Assembly (NCBI GenBank): GCA_052386975.1 | Contig: JBQTJQ010000066.1 | Coordinates: 1-5,278, forward strand | Origin: JACPFV01 sp052386975 | GTDB lineage: Bacteria; Pseudomonadota; Gammaproteobacteria; Nevskiales; Nevskiaceae | Length of the DNA stretch: 5,278 nt | Reading direction: 5' to 3' | Shown: piece by piece, positions 1-5,278 of the stretch | How the letters are laid out: the number at the start of each line of letters is the position of its first letter | How positions within the stretch are numbered: position 1 is the stretch's first letter | Position numbers and translations under genes: made by a program | The notes under the pieces: model-generated | The model's database searches: none | Seen by the model: only the letters and a program-made list of their open reading frames with translations | Told to the model about the DNA's origin: nothing

Positions 1-75
1 GCGGGCGAAGGATCTTGCAGTAGACGTCAGACCGGGCGCAGCGAGGCAAGATCCTTCGCTGCGCTCGGGATGACA
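1..75. repeat. REP-like palindromic intergenic repeat, left edge truncated by window
   Basis: Positions 5-18 (GCGAAGGATCTTGC) and 46-59 (GCAAGATCCTTCGC) are exact reverse complements: a 14-bp perfect stem with a 27-nt loop. The right arm continues as CTGCGCTCGGGATGACA to 75. The left arm (1-18) looks like the reverse complement of that extended arm with about 5 nt (CAGCG) lost and two substitutions. A second, partial copy of the outer arm lies at 32-44. From memory, this arm sequence resembles a dispersed repeat seen in many GC-rich bacterial genomes, where chance translation gives spurious peptides such as KILR.A.DD or QDPSLRSG. The inverted repeat is seen directly; membership of a dispersed family is recollection and cannot be tested within one window, which holds only this copy. 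No transposase gene is present. Confidence 0.75.
32..68 (+). other. Alternative hairpin within the repeat, competing with the outer stem
   Basis: Bases 32-44 (CCGGGCGCAGCGA) pair with 56-68 (TCGCTGCGCTCGG): 12 Watson-Crick pairs plus one G·U (35 with 65). One more G·U (45 with 55) is possible, leaving a 9-nt loop. This stem uses bases 56-59, which also form the base of the 5-18/46-59 stem, so the two structures exclude each other in RNA. No U-run follows, so neither is an ordinary intrinsic terminator. The pairing potential is seen; any regulatory role in the rplL–rpoB leader is inference. The simpler reading is that it is a by-product of repeated arm copies in a REP-like element. Confidence 0.5.
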
Positions 76-111
76 CGAATTCGCTGTAACCAGATTACCG
101 ACGGAATTACC

Positions 112-115
112 GAGA
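112..115 (+). promoter_or_regulatory. Weak ribosome binding site for rpoB
   Basis: GAGA at 112-115 lies 5 nt before the ATG at 121 and is the best Shine-Dalgarno-like match there; a CGGA at 102-105 is too distant. The match is weak for a highly expressed gene. It still supports 121 over the in-frame ATG at 70, which is preceded only by the repeat arm (CGCTCGGG). Bases 76-120 otherwise hold no clear promoter, and translation may depend on upstream ribosomal protein cistrons. Confidence 0.4.
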
Positions 116-120
116 ACACC

Positions 121-3100
121 ATGTCCTACTCGTTCACCGAGAAGAAGCGCATCCGCAAGGACTTCCGCAAGCAGGTCGAGACGCTGGAAGTCCCGTACCT
201 GCTGGCGACGCAGATCGATTCCTACCTGCAGTTCCTGCAGGCGGAGAAGGCGCCGGACAAGCGCGCCGAGCACGGCCTGCACGCCGCGTTCAAGTCGGTG
301 TTCCCGATGCAGAGCTATTCGGGCAATGCGGCGCTCGAGTACGTCAGCTACCGGCTCGACGAGCCGGTGTTCGACGAGAAGGAGTGCCGCGTGCGCGGCA
401 TGACCTACGCCGCCCCGCTCAAGGTCAAGACCAAGCTGGTCATCTACGACCGTGAGTCGAAGGAAAAGAAGGTCAAGGAAATCCGCGAGCAGGAGGTCTA
501 CCTCGGCGAGCTGCCGCTGATGACCGAGCACGGCACCTTCATCGTCAACGGCACCGAGCGCGTCGTGGTGAGCCAGCTGCACCGCTCGCCGGGCGTGTTC
601 TTCGACCACGATAAGGGAAAGACGCACAGTTCCGGCAAGTTGCTGTACTCCGCGCGAATCATTCCCTATCGCGGTTCCTGGCTCGATTTCGAGTTCGACC
701 CCAAGGACAACCTGTTCGTCCGCATCGACCGGCGCCGCAAGCTGCCGGCCACCATCCTGCTGCGCGCGCTCGGCTACAACAACGAGCTGATGCTGGAGCT
801 GTTCCACGAGCAGGACACCTACCGACTCAAGGATGACGGCGCCGAGCGCGAGCTGATCGCCGACCGCCTCAAGGGCGAGACCGCGCAGTTCGACATCGTC
901 CACAAGGGCAAGGTGCTGGTCGAGGCCGGCAAGCGCATCACCGCGCGCCAGATCAAGCTGATCGCCGAGAGCGGCCTCAAGGCACTGCACGTGCCTGACA
1001 CCTACCTGGTCGGCAAGGCGCTGGCCCGCGACCTCGTCAACAAGGACACCGGCGAAGTGATCGCGCCGGCGAACAGCGAGCTGACCGACACGCTGCTGGC
1101 CGCGTTCCGCAAGGCCGGCGTCAAGGAATTCAAGGTCCTGTACGTCAACGACCTGGACAAGGGGCCGTACGTCTCGACCACGCTGCAGATCGACCCGACC
1201 CGCACGCGCCTCGAGGCGCTGGTCGAGATCTACCGCATGATGCGCCCCGGCGAGCCGCCGACCAAGGACGCCGCCGAGACCCTGTTCAACGGGCTGTTCT
1301 TCTCGGGCGAGAAGTACGACCTGTCGGCGGTCGGCCGCATGAAGTTCAACCGCCGCCTGCGCAAGGAGTCGATGACCGGCGCCGCGGTGCTCTACGACGG
1401 CAAGTATTTTGCCTCGCCCGCCATGGCCAACGCCGAGAGCGCGAAGGAACTGCGCAAGCAGCTCGGCGACGCCTCCGACATCGTCGACGTGGTGCGCCAG
1501 ATCATCGCCATCCGCAACGGTGAGGACGTCACCGACGACATCGACCACCTCGGCAACCGGCGCGTGCGCTCGGTCGGCGAGATGACCGAGAACGTGTTCC
1601 GCACCGGCCTGGTGCGCGTCGAGCGCGCGGTGCGCGAGCGGCTGGCGCTGGCCGAGGCCGAGAACCTGTTCCCGCAGGACCTGATCAACGCCAAGCCGGT
1701 CGGCGCGGCGATCAAGGAGTTCTTCGGGTCCTCGCAGCTGTCGCAGTTCATGGACCAGAACAATCCGCTGTCCGAGGTCACCCACAAGCGCCGCGTGTCG
1801 GCGCTCGGACCCGGCGGCCTGACGCGCGAGCGCGCGGGCTTCGAAGTCCGCGACGTGCACCCGACCCACTACGGCCGGGTGTGCCCGATCGAGACGCCGG
1901 AAGGCCCGAACATCGGCCTGATCAACTCGCTGGCCTGCTACGCCCGCACCAACGACTACGGCTTCCTCGAGACGCCGTACCGCAAGGTCGACGACGGCCG
2001 CGTGACCGACGACATCGAGTTCCTGTCGGCGATTGAAGAGGGCCGTTACGTCATCGCGCAGGCCAACTCGGAGCTCGACGCCAAGGGCAAGTTCAAGCAG
2101 GAGCTGATCTCGGTCCGCTTCCAGAACGAGTTCACGATGATGACGCCCGACAAGGTCCAGTACATGGACGTGTCGCCGCGCCAGATCGTGTCGGTCGCCG
2201 CCGCGCTGGTGCCGTTCCTCGAGCACGACGACGCCAACCGCGCGTTGATGGGCGCCAACATGCAGCGCCAGTCGGTGCCGACGCTGCGCAACGAGAAGCC
2301 GCTGGTCGGCACCGGCATCGAGCGCCGCGTGGCGATCGACTCCGGCGTCGCCATCACGGCGCGCCGCGGCGGCCTGGTCGACAAGGTCGATGCCTCGCGC
2401 ATCGTGGTCCGCGTCAGCGACGAGGAAACCGTCGCCGGCGAGGCGGGCGTCGACATCTACAACATGATCAAGTACACGCGCTCCAACCAGAACACCTGCA
2501 TCAACCAGAAGCCGCTGGTCAACGTGGGCGACATCGTCGCGCGCGGCGACGTGCTGGCCGACGGCCCGTCGACCGACATCGGCGAGCTGGCGCTGGGCCA
2601 GAACATGCTGGTCGCGTTCATGCCGTGGAACGGCTACAACTTCGAAGACTCGATCCTGATCAGCGAGCGCGTCGTCGAGGAAGACCGCTTCACCACGATC
2701 CACATCGAAGAGCTGACCTGCGTCGCGCGCGAGACCAAGCTCGGCCCCGAGGAGATCACGGCGGACATCCCGAACGTGAACGAGGCCGCGCTGCGCAAGC
2801 TCGACGAGGCCGGCATCGTGTTCATCGGCGCCGAGGTCAAGCAGGGCGACATCCTGGTCGGCAAGGTCACGCCCAAGGGCGAGACCCAGCTGACGCCGGA
2901 AGAGAAGCTGCTGCGCGCGATCTTCGGCGAGAAGGCGTCCGACGTTAAGGACACCTCGCTGCGCGTGCCGCCCGGCATGGACGGCACCGTCATCGACGTG
3001 CGCGTGTTCACGCGCGAGGGCATCAAGAAGGACAAGCGCGCCCTGTCGATCGAGGAGTACGAGCTGGCCGCGGTCAAGAAGGACTTCGGCGACCAGCTGC

Positions 3101-4271
3101 GCATCTTCGAGGACGACATCTTCGAGCGCGTGCGCAAGGCCCTGCACGGCAAGGTCGCCGACGGCGGCCCGAACAAGCTGCACAAGGGCGACCGCATCAC
3201 CAACGAGTACCTCGACGAGCTGCCGCGCGAGAAGTGGTTCGAGATCCGCCTGCACAACGAGGAGAGCCAGCAGCAGCTGGAGGCCGCGCACAAGCAGCTG
3301 CGCCACCAGCGCGCCGAGTTCGACCGCAAGTTCGAGACCAAGAAGCGCAAGATCACGGCCGGCGACGAACTCGCCCCGGGTGTTCTGAAGATGGTCAAGG
3401 TGTACCTCGCGGTGAAGCGCCGCGTGCAGCCGGGCGACAAGATGGCCGGCCGCCACGGCAACAAGGGCGTGATCTCGCAGATCGTGCCGGTCGAGGACAT
3501 GCCGCACATGGAAGACGGCACCCCGGTCGACATCGTGCTGAACCCGCTGGGCGTGCCGTCGCGCATGAACATCGGCCAGCTGCTGGAAGTCCATCTGGGC
3601 TGGGCCTGCAAGGGCATCGGCCGCAGGATCGACGAGATGCTGCAGCAGCAGAAGGCGACCGCCGATATCCGCAAGTTCATCGAGAAGGCCTACGCCACCG
3701 GCAAGAGCACGGTCGAGGAGGACATCGACTCGCTGACCGACGCCGAGGTGCTGGCGCTGGCGAAGAACCTCACGGGCGGCCTGCCGGTGTCGACGCCGGT
3801 GTTCGACGGCGCCGCGGAAGAGGAGATCAAGTCGCTGCTGAAGCTCGCCGGCCTGCCGGAAACGGGCCAGGCGATCCTGACCGACGGCCGCACCGGCGAT
3901 CACTTCGCCCGCCCGGTCACGGTCGGCTACCTGTACATGCTGAAGCTGAACCACCTGGTCGACGACAAGATGCACGCGCGCTCGACCGGCCCGTACTCGC
4001 TCGTCACCCAGCAGCCTTTGGGCGGCAAAGCCCAGTTCGGCGGGCAACGATTTGGCGAAATGGAAGTCTGGGCGCTCGAGGCCTACGGCGCGGCGTACAC
4101 GCTGCAGGAGATGTTGACCGTGAAATCGGACGACACCACCGGCCGCACGCGCATGTACAAGGCGATCGTCGACGGCGACCACCGCATGAATGCCGGCATG
4201 CCCGAGTCCTTCAACGTGCTGTTGAAGGAAATCCGGTCCATCGGCCTGAACATTGAGTTGGAGCAGAACCC

Positions 4272-4275
<4 letters not shown>
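121..4275 (+). CDS. rpoB: DNA-directed RNA polymerase subunit beta
   Basis: Complete gene, 1384 residues. With beta prime it forms the catalytic cleft of cytoplasmic RNA polymerase (core alpha2-beta-beta'-omega) and binds the initiating and elongating NTP; it is also the rifampicin target. The start at 121 gives MSYSFTEKKRIRKDF, matching the family N-terminus. Visible landmarks are GTFIVNGTERVVVSQLHRSPG in the N-terminal half; the Rif cluster from residue 541, with Q542, D545, H555 and S560 at E. coli Q513, D516, H526 and S531 (all wild type); NGYNFEDS with E842-D843 (E. coli E813-D814); PGDK K1107 and HGNK K1115 (K1065, K1073); LNH H1278 (H1237); and a conserved C-terminal segment ending NIELEQNP. 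Compared by eye with E. coli it has insertions of 4 residues (near 42-52), 25 residues (within 412-453) and 13 residues (within 1010-1030). The frame is unbroken. Its stop overlaps the rpoC start by 4 nt. Confidence 0.99.
4260..4263 (+). promoter_or_regulatory. Shine-Dalgarno site for rpoC, inside the rpoB coding end
   Basis: GGAG at 4260-4263 sits 8 nt before the GTG at 4272, good spacing. It lies within the last codons of rpoB (Leu-Glu-Gln), so ribosomes terminating on rpoB pass over or mask it. This supports GTG 4272 as the rpoC start and is consistent with translational coupling or reinitiation. Confidence 0.65.

Positions 4276-5278
<1,003 letters not shown>

Noticed and set aside
1..75. 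Intrinsic terminator between rplL and rpoB
   Set aside because: The hairpins are strong, but no T-run follows either right arm (GATGACACG or TGCGC follow). A terminator would also cut rpoBC off from upstream promoters.
94..113. Direct repeat ATTACCGA at 94-101 and 106-113
   Set aside because: Eight bases repeated once 12 bases apart just before the start codon; it could be an operator half-site pair but is short enough to be chance, with no known regulator to match.
76..120. A promoter directly upstream of rpoB
   Set aside because: TGTAAC at 85-90 is a partial -10 match, but no acceptable -35 lies 16-18 bases upstream.
1738..1806. Possible rifampicin-resistance substitutions in the Rif cluster
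   Set aside because: The residues equivalent to E. coli Q513, D516, H526, R529 and S531 are all wild type; the only differences are conservative I/V changes.
2634..3680. Long open frame on the minus strand (348 codons), with others at 4083-4703 and 4763-5272
   Set aside because: They lie antisense to rpoB/rpoC, are Ser/Arg/Thr-rich in the way expected from complemented GC-rich codons, and match no family I recognise. They are shadows of the real genes.
3234..4256. Plus-strand 340-codon frame inside rpoB
   Set aside because: An extremely Arg/Gly/Ala/Pro-rich out-of-frame translation of rpoB, typical of frame shadows in GC-rich DNA.

Overview
The window is a housekeeping segment of a GC-rich gammaproteobacterial genome: the end of the rplL–rpoB intergenic leader, a complete rpoB (RNA polymerase beta subunit) and the first 335 codons of rpoC (beta prime subunit), all on the plus strand. 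Both proteins are close to their E. coli counterparts over their whole visible length. RpoB is 1384 residues against 1342 in E. coli. The extra length is a 4-residue and a 25-residue insertion before the rifampicin region and a 13-residue insertion in the lineage-variable region near residues 1010-1030. From memory, this insertion pattern and the high GC at third codon positions fit the Xanthomonadales (Lysobacterales: Xanthomonadaceae or Rhodanobacteraceae). The genus cannot be fixed from the sequence alone.

Layout. Bases 1-75 hold a palindromic REP-like intergenic repeat, cut by the left edge of the window. It can fold into either of two mutually exclusive strong hairpins. Bases 76-120 are a short leader with a weak ribosome binding site. 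rpoB runs from 121 to 4275. rpoC starts with GTG at 4272, so its start codon overlaps the rpoB stop in a GTGA junction, and it runs off the right edge at 5278.

The two genes encode the two large catalytic subunits of the same enzyme and are evidently cotranscribed. In relatives they lie downstream of rplKAJL, which would be to the left of this window. No promoter or terminator is visible, so transcription probably enters from upstream. The 4-base overlap suggests coupled translation of beta and beta prime.

I found no hidden novel system in the coding part. The observations most worth a second look are the repeat in the rpoB leader, the in-frame extension it offers to automatic gene callers, the overlapping rpoB/rpoC junction, and two local patches of unusual codon choice in otherwise uniform rpoB.
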